In this document: positions 1 to 11,876 of the stretch, piece by piece
Numbering within the stretch: the first letter of the stretch is position 1
Layout of the letters: the number at the start of each line of letters is the position of its first letter
Assembly: GCA_036435485.1 (NCBI GenBank)
Contig: CM071595.1
Coordinates: 11,026,001-11,090,000 of the forward strand
Origin: Saposhnikovia divaricata
Lineage: Eukaryota > Streptophyta > Magnoliopsida > Apiales > Apiaceae
Direction: 5' to 3'
DNA: 64,000 nucleotides
Translations under genes and position numbers: made by a program
Notes under the pieces: model-generated
Databases searched by the model: none
What the model saw: the letters and a program-made list of their open reading frames with translations, nothing else
What the model was told of the DNA's origin: nothing

Positions 1-170
1 TACTTGAGATTTTCTACATAGAATTTCGACTTGGATAACTTCTACTTAGTGAAGTTCGACTTGAGCAAAATTTTTACTTAGAGAAATTTCGACTTAGGCA
101 AAAGTTCTACATATAAATTCTACAAAGCCTAGTCTTGGGTACTTAGAAACTTTTAGTGACCAGAATTGAA
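1..170 (+). other. Untranslated leader of the Sirevirus element
   Basis: This stretch lies between the off-window 5' LTR and gag. It is built from variants of the words TTCTACTTAG and TTCGACTTGAG, which recur in the 3' LTR (12450-12520) and in the spacer after pol (6240-6960). The primer binding site is not in view. Confidence 0.7.
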
Positions 171-2624
171 ATGGCTCCTAAAAATGCATTCAAGATCCCA
201 ATGTTCAACCGAGATCACTATGAAGAATGGGTTATCAGAATGAGACTCTATTTAGAGACTGTTAACCCTGAATATCTGGAAGTCCTTGACAAGGGTAAAT
301 TCGTTCCAATGGTGGTTATTCCTGCGCATACGGAAGGAGGGGTGGTTATAGCACCTCGGTCTGAGCCCAAAAAGGCAGCGGACTTTTCGGATGCTGACAA
401 GGAACAAATAGCTTGTGATACTACCGTACGACAAACCTTGATGGAATCTTTTGATCATGAAATGTTCAACATAGTCAAAGGTCTGACTACAGCAAAGAAG
501 ATTTGGGACAAGATAGAAGTTGTCATGGAAGGATCTGCAGAGGTTAGAAGTAACAAGACACTCATACTCAAGATGGAGTATGACACCTTCAGAATACGAA
601 AAGGAGAAGGCATAACAGACGTCTATCTACGATTCAGTCAGTTGGTATTGGATTTGAATCTGAGAGGTGTAACTCTCCCCATGGTTGAGACTAATACGAG
701 ATATCTGAGGAACCAGCCAAAAAGCATTGAACATAGGGTCTATGCAATAAGAGAAACCAGAGATTTGCATACAACTTCTCTGGAAGAGTATTATGGAATA
801 TTAAAGACCTATGAGCTGGAAACACTTCAAGATCAAGCATGGGACAATGATTCAAAAGGAAAAGAAACTGCATCAGGATTAGTTGCTGATGAGGAAGAGT
901 CTAAGAAGGCAATGGTTGCAGCAAAGCCTAAATCATCACTTGCACCACATCAAGTTGATAATGATGACGAGTGCACATCTAACAGTGATGATGACTACTA
1001 CACCCAAGAAGAGCTGGACAACATGGACGATAGTGTCGTGGCATACATGGCAAGGAAGTTCAGCAACATGAGATTCAGAAAGAGCAACCGACCACAGAGA
1101 AATTCTTCATCTTACTATCGGGATGCTAGGGGTGGTGGTAGTTCGTCAGGCTACAAAGTAAAAGGCAAGAATACCAGCTACAAATCTCCTTTGGATTTCA
1201 AAATGAAGTTCAAATGCTATAACTGTGGTGAAGCTGGACATTTTGCCTCGGACTGCAAAAAGCCTAAACAGACTTATCCAAAAGAGACATATGAAGCCCT
1301 CAAAAGCAAGTATGAATCGCTGGTGAAGGAAAGACATGGAAAACGAGCTTTATTTGTGATAGAAGGAAGAGCTTGGGATGATTCAGATGAGGAAGATGTT
1401 ACCCATGTAGCAAACTTTGCCCTCATGGCTGAGACATCAGAGGAACCAGAGGTACCAGTTCTGACTCTTAAAGTAGAAATGTCCATTGATGATTATAAGG
1501 AACAGAACGGGGCTCTTAGTGAAGAGATCTATATGTTGTGTAAAAGTCCAGACTCTTCTCAAAAGGAACAGAAAACACTTGTTGCCAAAAGCAGAATGCT
1601 TGAGGCAAAAGTGGAAGAGTTAGAGGCTGCTTGCACTGTAGATACTTCCCTAAGAGACTTTATTAAATCTCTGGAACACAAGCTCGTCCTTAAGGAAAAA
1701 GTAGAAGCATGTCTTAGGAACAAACTAGCTGAGTTAGAAACTAAATGCGAAGCTTACAAACTAGCTGCTAGTAAAGTGTATGTAGATAATGACACATTTA
1801 AGAAGATAACTGGAGTAGGTATAGGACTTGATTATTCTGACCTTCCTAAGAAAGAAGGAAAGAGACCTATTGACCCTAGTTCCAGTGACCTTAAAAAGAA
1901 AACACCTAGCATTCTTAAATCAGCTGTCAAACCTATCTACAAACATCTTGTTCCTAGAATAGAAGAAGAAGAGACTGAATTAATAGCTAGATATGAGATT
2001 GAGATGGAAGATCGCCAGAAAACACAATCTATAACTCCTATCAAACAAGTTAAAATCAATTTTCCTAGAGATGAATCTAGACTAGGATTAGGAGCTAAGG
2101 CTGTTAAACAACAAGGAAATAAAGAAAAAGGCATAAAAGAGGTTAAGGCTGAACGAATAAAGAAAGCATGTTATCATTGTAAATCTACTGAACATCTTTC
2201 TTATGCATGTAAAGCTAACATAAATGTTCCTGCTGCATATGCCATGCCTACCACACATACAATGAATAATCTGCATCAAAATCATGCACAGTGTGGTCAA
2301 CCTAATTGTATGCCATGCACTTTTAACATCATGCAAAATTTTGTGCATTTAATGAATGCATCTAGCCAGTCATGCTCAAATACTGCTGCTAGTTCAAACA
2401 TCAAGAAAAAGCATGTGAGAGCCAAGACTGTCAGTCCTCCTAAAGTTAGGAGTGACAAACCTTCTCCTAAGACTGACAAATCTGTCAAGTCTGAGAAAGG
2501 AAAGGAGAAAGTCGAAAGCTCTAGTAATGTTAAGAAAAGCGCATCTCCTGTTGTTAAATCTGTTGATTCTCGATCTTATCGAAAAGCCGAGCCCAATCAA
2601 AGTTGGGTTCCGAAGAATGTCTAA
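171..2624 (+). CDS. gag: Gag polyprotein of the Sirevirus element
   Basis: This is the capsid and nucleocapsid protein that packages element RNA in cytoplasmic particles. I start it at the ATG at 171 (GAAATGGCT context); the frame stays open to GTG 156 but has no earlier ATG. The N-terminal third resembles copia gag (an aromatic W-x-x-R-M-R-x-Y-L segment near residue 20). A first CCHC zinc knuckle, CYNCGEAGHFASDC, lies near residue 349 and a second, CYHCKSTEHLSYAC, near residue 667. Between them is a Glu/Lys-rich stretch of coiled-coil character; the C-terminus is basic and Ser/Lys-rich. About 817 residues is long for copia gag but usual for Sireviruses. It ends in a frame different from pol, with a 22-nt overlap. 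The frame is intact. Confidence 0.88.
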   Translation: MAPKNAFKIPMFNRDHYEEWVIRMRLYLETVNPEYLEVLDKGKFVPMVVIPAHTEGGVVIAPRSEPKKAADFSDADKEQIACDTTVRQTLMESFDHEMFNIVKGLTTAKKIWDKIEVVMEGSAEVRSNKTLILKMEYDTFRIRKGEGITDVYLRFSQLVLDLNLRGVTLPMVETNTRYLRNQPKSIEHRVYAIRETRDLHTTSLEEYYGILKTYELETLQDQAWDNDSKGKETASGLVADEEESKKAMVAAKPKSSLAPHQVDNDDECTSNSDDDYYTQEELDNMDDSVVAYMARKFSNMRFRKSNRPQRNSSSYYRDARGGGSSSGYKVKGKNTSYKSPLDFKMKFKCYNCGEAGHFASDCKKPKQTYPKETYEALKSKYESLVKERHGKRALFVIEGRAWDDSDEEDVTHVANFALMAETSEEPEVPVLTLKVEMSIDDYKEQNGALSEEIYMLCKSPDSSQKEQKTLVAKSRMLEAKVEELEAACTVDTSLRDFIKSLEHKLVLKEKVEACLRNKLAELETKCEAYKLAASKVYVDNDTFKKITGVGIGLDYSDLPKKEGKRPIDPSSSDLKKKTPSILKSAVKPIYKHLVPRIEEEETELIARYEIEMEDRQKTQSITPIKQVKINFPRDESRLGLGAKAVKQQGNKEKGIKEVKAERIKKACYHCKSTEHLSYACKANINVPAAYAMPTTHTMNNLHQNHAQCGQPNCMPCTFNIMQNFVHLMNASSQSCSNTAASSNIKKKHVRAKTVSPPKVRSDKPSPKTDKSVKSEKGKEKVESSSNVKKSASPVVKSVDSRSYRKAEPNQSWVPKNV

Positions 2625-5600
2625 CCAATCTGTCATTACAGGGTGTTAAGCAGAATAGAAATAAAGTTATATGGGTGCTAGACAGTGGAGCATCGAGGCA
2701 TATGACTGGAAACAAGTCCCTGCTTACAGAGTTGGTTATGAAGGCTGGCCCTTATGTTACCTTTGGAGATGACAGCATAGGTGTGATAAAGGGATATGGC
2801 AAACTGAAGACTGGTAATGTCATCATTGAAGATATTTCCTATGTTGAGGGACTGAAGCACAATCTGTTGAGTATCAGTCAATTCTGTGACAAAGGTTACG
2901 AAATTGTCTTCAACAAGAAAGGTGTATCAATCACTCACATCAAGGAAGGCTCATTAGCTTTGAGAGGAGTTCGAAAGGCAGATCTTTTTGTTGCAGACAT
3001 GGATTCAGCAAATCAGAATGAGGTCACCTGTTTCTACAGCAAAGCCTCGGATGATGAAAGCTGGTTATGGCACAAAAAGCTATCTCACTTAAACTTCAAA
3101 ACGATGAATGCTCTCGCGAGGCGAGAATTGGTGAGAGATCTACCTCAAATGGAGTTCGCTCCGAAAGGACTCTGTGAAGCTTGTGAAATGGGAAAGTCGA
3201 AGCGAGCATCGCATAAAAGCAAAGAAATTTCTAGTATTACTGAGCCTCTGCAACTTCTTCATATGGATTTGTTTGGCCCAGTGAATGTCCTATCTTTGTC
3301 TAGGAAAAGATATGCATTGGTAATCGTGGATGACTTCTCCAAGTATACATGGGTATTGTTCGCAATGACGAAAGACGAAGTACCTTTCTTAATCATTGAT
3401 CACATCACTCAAATTGAGAATGTTTCAACACTTACTGTGAAGACGATTAGATTAGACAATGGCACTGAATTCAAAAACGCAGTGCTGAATGACTTCTGTG
3501 TATCTAAGGGAATACGTCGTCAGTATTCAGCCCCGAGAACTCCACAGCAAAATGGAGTAGTTGAAAGGAAGAATAGAACTTTGGTTGAAGCAGCAAGAAC
3601 TTTGTTGTATGATCGAAACTTCCTTTGTACTTCTGGGCCGAAGCAGTGAGTACCGTTTGTTACACTCAAAATAGAACCTTGATCATAAAAGATAAAGAAA
3701 AGACACCATGTGAATTAATGAACAACAGAAGACCAACAATCAAATACTTTCATGTCTTTGGAGCAAAATGCTATGTACTTATAGATGATGAAAATCTAGG
3801 TAAGTTTGTAGCAAAAACTCGTGAAGGAATCTTTGTTGGTTATTCCACAGATGTGGTGGCAGCTTATAGGGTGTTCTTAGTGAATGATCGAAAAGTGACT
3901 GAAAGCTACAACGTCAGATTCGACGATACCAAACTCCCATCAATTTCTAGAGAATCTAGTGAACCTGAGTCCCTAAAATTTCAGAATCTGGACTTAGATG
4001 AACCTGAGTTAGTTGTTCCATTAAATGTTCCAAGTGTACGTGAAGAACCTGAGTCTAGTGAACAGTCTAATTCTACAAGATCATAAGAGACTTCTTCAGT
4101 ACGAACCGGCAATAACTCAGGGGGAGTAAATAGCAGCTCAAGGACAACTGTTCAAGGCTCGAGACGAGTTGACAGTAGTTCTGTAGGAGCTGGCACTAAC
4201 TCAGGGGGAGATAGTGAGAATAATCAAAGTAGTCAGCACCACAACTCCAAAAGTCAAGCTGAATCATCAAGACAATTTCCAGGAGAACGGGTATGGAATA
4301 GAGATCATCCGTTTGAATTAATTATTGGTGATCCAGATGCTGGTGTGACTACTAGAAGAACTGCAAGAGCTGACCTGGCTAATATTTCCTTATATTCTGG
4401 GTTCTTATCCAAGCTTGAACCTAAAGAAATAGAAGAAGCTCTTGGTGATGCTGATTGGGTGATTACAATGCAAGAGGAACTCAATCAGTTTGAAAGGCAG
4501 AAAGTTTGGAAACTGGTACCCCGACCAAAGAACATATCAGTAATTGGAGCTAGGTGGGTATTCAGAAATAAACTGGATGAAAACGGACTTGTAACACGAA
4601 ACAAGGCTCGTTTGGTTGCAAAAGGTTATTCTCAGCGAGAAGGAATTGATTATGATGAAACCTATGCACCGGTTGCAAGACTTGAGGCAGTCAGGATGTT
4701 CTTGGCATTTTCACCACATAAGAACTTCAAGGTTTTCCAGATGGATGTGAAAAGTGCCTTCCTGAACGGAGAGTTAGAAGAAGAAGTGTATCTGGAACAG
4801 CCGCCTGGCTTCATTGATCCAGAACATGTAGATTTTGTGTATCTTCTCTTCAAATCTGTCTATGGCCTCAAGCAATCCCCAAGGCGATGGTATGAAACCC
4901 TATCCTTATTCTTAATTGAAAATGGTTTTACTAGGGGAGTAATTGATAAAACATTGTTCTATAAAAATGTAAGAAATGACTTAATACTTGTTCAAGTCTA
5001 TGTGGACGATATTATTTTTGGGTCATCTAATGAGCGCTTGTGCGAGAAATTTGCTAAGCTAATGCTGGAAAAATATGAGATGAGCATGATGGGAGAGCTG
5101 TCCTTTTTCCTTGGATTACAGATCAGTCAGAGAAAAGATGGTATCTTTATCTGTCAATCCAAGTACGTCAGAGATTTAATCAAGAAGTATAATCTAGAAG
5201 ATGCATCAGCAGCTAAGACTCCCATGGCAACAGCCACGAAGCTTGATGAAGACAAATCAGGTAAATCAGTTGACATCACAAGCTATCGAGGTATGATTGG
5301 CTCACTCCTCTATTTAACTGCAAGTAGACCCGATATAATGTTCGCAACTTGTTTATGTTCAAGGTTCCAAGCGGATCCTAGAGAATCACATCTCGTAGCC
5401 GTCAAAAGAATTTTTAGGTATCTCAAGGGCAAACCAAATCTAGGGATTTGGTACCCAAGAGATACAGGTTTTAATCTTATTGGCTATTCGGATTCAGACT
5501 ATGCAGGTTGCAGGATTTATAGGAAAAGCACATCTGGTGCTTGTCAATTTCTTGGCAGAAGATTGGTGTCCTGGCAAAGTAAAAAGCAACATACAGTATC

Positions 5601-5943
5601 TACTTCTACTGCTGAAGCTGAGTACATTGCTGCTGGAAGCTGTGTAGCTCAAATACTGTGGATGAGGAACCAATTGAAGGATTATGGCATGGAGCACAAG
5701 AAAATTCCAATTATGTGTGACAACACAAGTGCCATTGCCATAACCAACAATCCTGTAGATCACTCAAGAACCAAGCACATCGACATCAGGTATCACTTCA
5801 TAAGAGAACATGTCGAGGAGGGGACTGTGGAGCTACATTTTGTGCCCACAATGCAACAAATTGCAGATATATTCACCAAACCTCTTGATGAAGTAACATT
5901 CAATAGATTGGTTGGTGAATTGGGAATGCTTAACACAAGTTAG
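2603..5943 (+). pseudogene. pol: Pol of the Sirevirus element (PR-IN-RT-RH), broken
   Basis: Domains in order: aspartic protease with DSGAS at 2681; integrase zinc finger H-H-C-C (about 3070-3185); integrase core Asp/Asp/Glu in HMDLFG, RLDNGTEF and VVERKNR (about 3260, 3455, 3561); reverse transcriptase with YVDD at 4999; RNase H with SDSDYAG and TAEAEYIAAG, and a final DNTSAIAI block. Two breaks are visible. Near 3620-3630, just after the integrase Glu, the reading frame moves by one base, which fits a single-base loss. TAA at 4084-4086 then interrupts the linker between integrase and RT; the same frame is open on both sides and runs to 5943. The gag-to-pol frame change at 2603-2624 could be programmed or a third lesion. 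The RT region starting FLSKLEPKEIEEAL is close to Sirevirus pol. Confidence 0.88.
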
Positions 5944-7530
5944 TAAAGCCTTCTATCTGTAAAATCCAGATTTATGTTTGTTTGTGCAAGCTACTCAATC
6001 ATTATGTGCTTAGACTTTAAAATGCCTAATTAATGATTGTTATAGGTTGCATATAATGTCATTTTGCATGAATTCATTTTGTTTTAAGTGTCTTTAATAG
6101 CACAAATATTTGAATTTATGCTTGTTAGATTGCATGATCATAGGGGGAGTTAAATTCATAGTATTCTAAATTTTGCATGATTTTTAGATGAATTTACCTA
6201 TGATTTTCATGTAATTAGAGGCCTTAGAATTGAATATCTTCATAATTTCGAGTTAGTTTCTATCTCGAAACTCATCTAGAAATTCGACTTGAATTTCGAC
6301 TTAAGCTGCCAGAGTGAAGTTTTTGAAAATTCTAAGTCTGGGAAGAATTTCGAGTTGTCTATCTCGAAATTCATCTCGAAAATCGACTTTGAGTTCGAGT
6401 TCGAGTTACCAGTGTGCCTAGTTCTATCTTCAAAATCTCGAATTTTATCTCAAAGGTTGAGATGAGGTTTCCATTAAGGGGATATTTTGAAAAGAACTGA
6501 GAATAACTTCGAGTTAGTCTATCTCGAAACTCAACTCGAATTTCGACTTGATGTTCGAGATAGAGTTCTCAGTTGCTTAAAGGGAATTTTTGAGTTACTC
6601 CTAACTCGAAACTTATCTCGAAGATTGAGATTAGGTTTCCATTCAGGGGATATTTTGGAAAGAATTGAGAATAACTTCGAGTTAGTCTCTATCTCGAAAC
6701 TCAACTCGAATTTCGACTTGATGTTCGAGATAGAGTTAAACTTCTAACTCGAAACGTATCTCGAATTTCCTTGTGTTTTTTCTGGAAGGGAATTTTCCAA
6801 GTTTACTACAAGCCAATAAAGTTCGAGATAAGATTTCCCTGTAGTCTTTGCTGTAAAATTGGTTAAGTGCTTATTTGTTCGAGTTAACATCTATGTCGAA
6901 CTTCATCTCGAAGTTCGACTTGATGTTCGATATAGAGTTCGACTTAGGTGTTCCCTGTATGGACTTTGTATTTTTCACTATTTTTAACAGGGACATTTTT
7001 GTCATTTCTCAATCATCTATATATACATCTCTAACTCGATGCATCATTCACTTTACCTAATTTCATTTTTACAGCAGCCGCTTCAAAAAAACAAGGCGAT
7101 TTCACAAATTACATACCACTAATCCGTGTTTTTGTGATTAAACTCATACTAATCACGAATTACTGCCAATTTTTTGACTACTGTTGTCTATGTTATCATT
7201 AATCTTTGTGTTGGTGTGTTTTGTAACCACTCATATACACGCGAATATACATACACACGAACATCAAGTGTTTGTGTAACTGTTCAAAACACGATTTCCA
7301 TATTCTTCATCCATATACACACACGATTTCACTGGTATACACACGAATATTCATCTTCTTTGAATATTCAGATTTAGTAATTGGCAACTGTTCATATCCC
7401 GTAGTTTAGTTTTTCAGATTGCTTTTTGGTATTCTCGAAAAAATTAAAAGGGATAAAACTGTTAATTCGTAAATTACTTGTTTTTCAAATTAAAAATTTC
7501 ACATCTCTTAAAGAAAAACATTTAATTAAA
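5944..7530 (+). repeat. Spacer after pol with TCGA-word repeats
   Basis: No gene is supported here. From 6240 to 6960 the DNA consists of variants of CTCGAA, TTCGAG and TTCGACTTG words. A unit of roughly 90 bp at 6485-6575 recurs at 6652-6740 (period about 168) and in weaker form near 6885. Many words are self-complementary, so transcripts could fold. A GGGGGAG tract lies at 6143-6149. From 7220 to 7370 there are several TACACACGAA repeats. The DNA before 7531 is probably the leader of the next ORF. Confidence 0.7.
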
Positions 7531-10500
7531 ATGGCTCACCAATTTTCACTTGCTAAAAACAATTTTTATAATATTTCTACGGAAATTGGTGATCAACTCC
7601 CGCGGTTTAAGTTTTGGGTACGATTTCTTAATTTGTACTCCAAGGCTAGCCATGCTTTTACTGCTAAACCTACACTAGTACATGATGCTTTACAGCAATT
7701 ATGGACTAGTGCGGTTACTTTTGGGAGCAAAACAACCCCCTTCGGTTTCAGGTTTACCTTAGCGGGTCAGGAATATGAGGTGACTGAAGAAATTGTCAAC
7801 AGGGTTCTGGGATTCTCGATCAAAGATGCTTATGATCCAGAACCTACAGCGGAACAACGCCTCACATTCTTTGAAGAAATAGGATGTTATCCTCCGACTG
7901 GCCGGATCACTGGAAACATCCAAAAACAATTCTTCCATGTGGAATGGAATTACTTTTTCGAGGCCATCACAAGATGTTTTCGGGCACGCGAAAAAGATTT
8001 TCATCAAATTCCAATTCCAATGCAAACCTTTGCAGTTGCCCTAGCAAGAGAACTGGATATAAATTATGGACGCATAGTTCTCTCTGAGATAGTGGCTACA
8101 ATGGGATCTCCTGCAAGCAGAGACCTCACTACAACTGATGTTGTCTGCTGGTTTCCTCGGTTCCTACAAATGCTGATTAATGATTTAATACCGAAGGATG
8201 CTCTTGCTGTTAGACAGGGATTTGCTAGAAGCCCAACATCTGCACCCCTAGGGATGGGCACTAAGTCACTTTCAACCATTGCTAATCAGGATAAACATCA
8301 AGGTAAACCGATGTCAATTCCTGAAAACATTCGAATGTGGCTTACATATGATGCAGGAGTTACCAATTTGGAGGAATCATCGCAAGTTTCTTCATATGCT
8401 CAGAATCCATCTGCTCATGCTGAGGCATTTGATGGGATTCCTGATGAGCAAAGCGATGAGGCACAAGGTAATGAATCAGGTAATCTCTCCCTGCATACTA
8501 TTCATTCCTCTTCCTATGTATCTGATTCCGAGACCCAAGAGACTGCTAACCCGCAGAATCTATCCCAGGGTGAGAGCTATATTTCTGAGTCTGACACACA
8601 TTCTTATTCTCTTTCACCCCTGTTAACGGAAGTCAGAAAGCCAGCACATGTATATGTAGGAGATGATGAGGAGAGTGACCCCGAAGTGCAGCATCTTATT
8701 CGAAAGAAAGCCAAAATTTTTCATGCTGCTACTTCAAAAGTCCAGTCAAACCCTAGTGTGTCACACGCAACCACTCCACCTCACGAGAGTGGTTCTCCCC
8801 TTAAACAATCTGCACATAGGGATTTTGGTGAGGATTATGTACCTTTTGAAGATCCTGTTGCTTCAAAAGGACATGGAGTTTTAACAACTTCAGCCGTACC
8901 TTCACCGGTACGTACTGATGCTGCAAAGAGGATCGGTTCTGATGTCGTACAAGAACACTTTGCAGCCCCTCAACCTGAGATTCCAACTCAGGACAGAACA
9001 GACATAGATCCCATAACTGCCAATTATATTGCTTATCCAATTTCTGCAGGTACTGCTTCATACTTTGGATCAATCATTGAAGACATACACGAGCGTGAGA
9101 CAGGGAGTGTGTGTGAGAGGTTAGGGAGAGAGGGACCTTCATTTTTAAGGCCTGAAACCGAGCGCCAAATACTAACAGAACGAGTATTAGAGCGAGGTCA
9201 CCTAAACCAAACACCGTCCCTTAATATTGAAAATCTTGATACACGTATGACTTCTATGGAAAATCAGATGAGGCAGTTCGGGCAGACGATGGGGCAGTTC
9301 GGGATTAACATTGGAAACAATCAAAGGGCTCTTGATGACTACGCAGCACGAATGGCAAGTCAAGCTACAGCTTTTGATGCTTTGACAAACAAGGTCAATG
9401 ACTTGGGCCATGCTGGTGGTGTCTTGGGAAGCACTCTGAATGAAAGGATGGGGGCAATGGAGTCTACAATGCATGCAATGGCTGTGGAGATCAGTAGAAT
9501 GATGTTCGCAGTCAGGAGTTTTGTGCCCCCGGAGTGTTTCGAGTCGTAACAACCTCCCCCCGATGCTGGTGCAGGTGGTGCTAGTGGAGCGGGAGCCTCC
9601 GGGTCTGGTTTTGGAGGTTCTTATGCTGCTGATGGATTTGACGACCAAGGTGGTGTTCAGGATAACTCACCTAAGGGGGAGAGTGGAAAGGAGACGAGAC
9701 ATCAGGCAGTTCATATTGAAGAAATTGAAGAACATGCTGATCTTGCCAAGGAAATAGAAATTGAGCCGTCTGTTGATGAAGAGGCTCTGAGGAAGAGAAA
9801 GGGTAAGGCAATGATGGTTGATGAGCCATTCGTTGACCTGAGTCATCGGGAAACAGTACAGGAGGTACTTGACTCAGATTCTGATATGGAAGACGTACCT
9901 TTGGCACATGCTATAAAGAGATCTTTGAAGGAACAAGGTGGAGGTGCTGGGATGTCTTCCGGAATGCCTGAAGAAATTCCTGTTGATGAGGAAACCCTTA
10001 AAGCTCAACAGTTAGCCTTGGAACAAGCTCAGTTCCATAAAATGAAAATGATGAAAGAACATGATGCGTTCCTAGAAAAGAAAGTGGAGCTCCAAGGGAA
10101 GCAGTATGATCATGAGCTTGCAAGGCTAGCTGATCCTCAAGTTGATCTCGACAAGAGAAGGATAGGACAGAAATGGGATGAAGCAAGGAAGATATTGATG
10201 GGACCCTGTGCGAAAGGAGTTCATAACAAGGAGGCAGATGACCTGTTCTACAACCTGAATTTGCAGAATCCAATGACTGTGGACTATATAAGTGCTTTGA
10301 AGAGATTAATTTCTGAAGTCAGGGTTGGATACAATGCAACACTTAAGGAGTGGCAGGTTATTTTGTCTTTGGTAGAAGGAGTCCCAACATCTTTCCTATA
10401 TGTGGATGACCAATTCATAACGAGAAGATCTGCGTCAGAGTTGTTCTTGCTAGAGACAAAAATTCAATACTCTCAATCTGAGGAGCTAAGCATTCTGTAT

Positions 10501-11532
10501 AGGGATCAGTTAATGCAGCTAGCAGAGGACAAGGGTCCAGAATTCTCAGCATATCCTAATTTTGTCCGGATGGTAGTTGACGGGAAGATGAAGAGGGTTA
10601 GCATGGAGGAAAATGATTTAATGGAGCTTTCAGTGGAATCTCTCAATGCTGTCTGTAGACAAATGATGAGTAAGGGATTCACTTCTGAACTTAAAGAAAA
10701 ATCCGTGAAGATCATTGAAAGAGTCATATTCAAGAAGAGCAATGAGGTGTGGAAGTGTGATATCATTGCTCCAAACCCTCTAGATAACATGAAGATTGAG
10801 CCGGAGCTGATGGAGAAGAAATGGAATATTCTTCAAGCCATGAAGAATGTAGATGAAGCTCTGACTCTTCCTTCTGGAGCACTGGAACAAGGAGAGATAA
10901 GGGAGGCAATTGGTGTTCCAGGAAGTGATAGTGTATACTGGATACACGCTTATGTTGAAGATACAGCTGATGCCTTAGTATTCATAGATGCAGACCAGAA
11001 TCAAACAATCTTGCATATGAGTAGAAAATGGCTGCTACAGACTCAAGATGCTGCATTTCTGGAGAGAGTATTACATGTATTCAAATGGGGCGAAGTGGAA
11101 GATAAGTATGTAGAAGAAAAGCAGAGACAAATGAGTTACCTGTCTGAGGTAGTGGTGGAAAAGAAGCGGATGGAGCGAGATGCGGCTAGTGTCCACAATA
11201 CTAACCGTGTCAAGGGCTACCCCAAGATGATCTATTTTCAGTTTAAAGCTGATAAAACACATTTGAAATCTCAGCTCATAATGAAGAACTTTGAGGACAT
11301 TCCAAAGATCAGGACTACTCAGGAGGTGGACAAACTCAGAAGGCTTTTCAAACATCCTTATCCAGAGCCCAAGAATCCTCTAGAAATGGAAGCTGTAAGT
11401 CTGTTGAATGCTAGGTGGAAGCAGCTTCGCGATCCAGTGTACAAGAAAGAACAGCAGCAGAAGGAGAAGCGCAGAAGGCTGAAAGAAGAGAAAGACCAAG
11501 CTGCTGAAGCTAGAAAGAGGAAACGAAATTAG
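7531..11532 (+). pseudogene. Third ORF of the Sirevirus element, split by one stop
   Basis: This fills the position of the env-like ORF of Sireviruses. I choose the ATG at 7531 (AAAATGGCT). The N-terminal ~250 residues match, by pattern, a plant retrotransposon domain with a globular hydrophobic core (GFRFTLAGQEYEVTEE, then FFEEIGCYPP and FFEAITRCF), also common in other plant elements. A Ser/Glu-rich low-complexity part follows, then a Met/Gln-rich coiled coil near 9220-9500. TAA at 9547-9549 stops this frame, yet the same frame is open from 9550 to 11532. The second half has an acidic stretch, a long alpha-helical middle and a very basic Lys/Arg C-terminus. No signal peptide or membrane segment is evident, so an envelope role is unsupported. 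Function unknown. Confidence 0.75.
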
Positions 11533-11863
11533 GGTTAAAGGTCAGAGTGGTGTGAACTTGAAGTTGGAAAAATTTCATGTCTTTCGGTTGCTTTAACTCA
11601 CTTGAGGAAAATTCACCTTAGAATGAATCCAATAAGGTGATATAAGTTTGACTAAAAGGTATGAAATAATCCAGGTGATAGGAATCACTCAAATGATCTT
11701 TAATTCGAAGTTCGAATTCTGTTTCTAGTTTAAGTTCTTTGTATTGTTTTCAAGTACATTTCAATTGTAAATTATTCAAGACTGTAATGTTAATTATCTT
11801 TTCTCGTCTCATTGTTTAGTTGAGTTATCCTTCATTAATTTGAATGTCATTGTTAGACAGTCA

Positions 11864-11876
11864 AATAGGGGGAGAT
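11864..11876 (+). promoter_or_regulatory. Polypurine tract of the Sirevirus element
   Basis: AATAGGGGGAGAT lies directly before the LTR start at TGAAAGG. It is the expected primer for plus-strand DNA synthesis. The 11533-11863 stretch before it is A/T-rich 3' noncoding sequence in which I see nothing else. Confidence 0.75.

Noticed and set aside
7174..7377. Short open frame in the Sirevirus spacer
   Set aside because: It is made of TACACACGAA repeats, has low complexity, and lies in noncoding DNA before the third ORF.
9547..9555. A programmed read-through signal at TAA-CAA
   Set aside because: The context only partly resembles known plant read-through sites (usually UAG-CAA-UUA). One copy cannot separate it from a mutation, so it is not listed as a regulatory feature.
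7531..11532. A viral-type envelope gene
   Set aside because: No signal peptide, membrane segment or cleavage site is visible; only the position resembles that of env-like ORFs.
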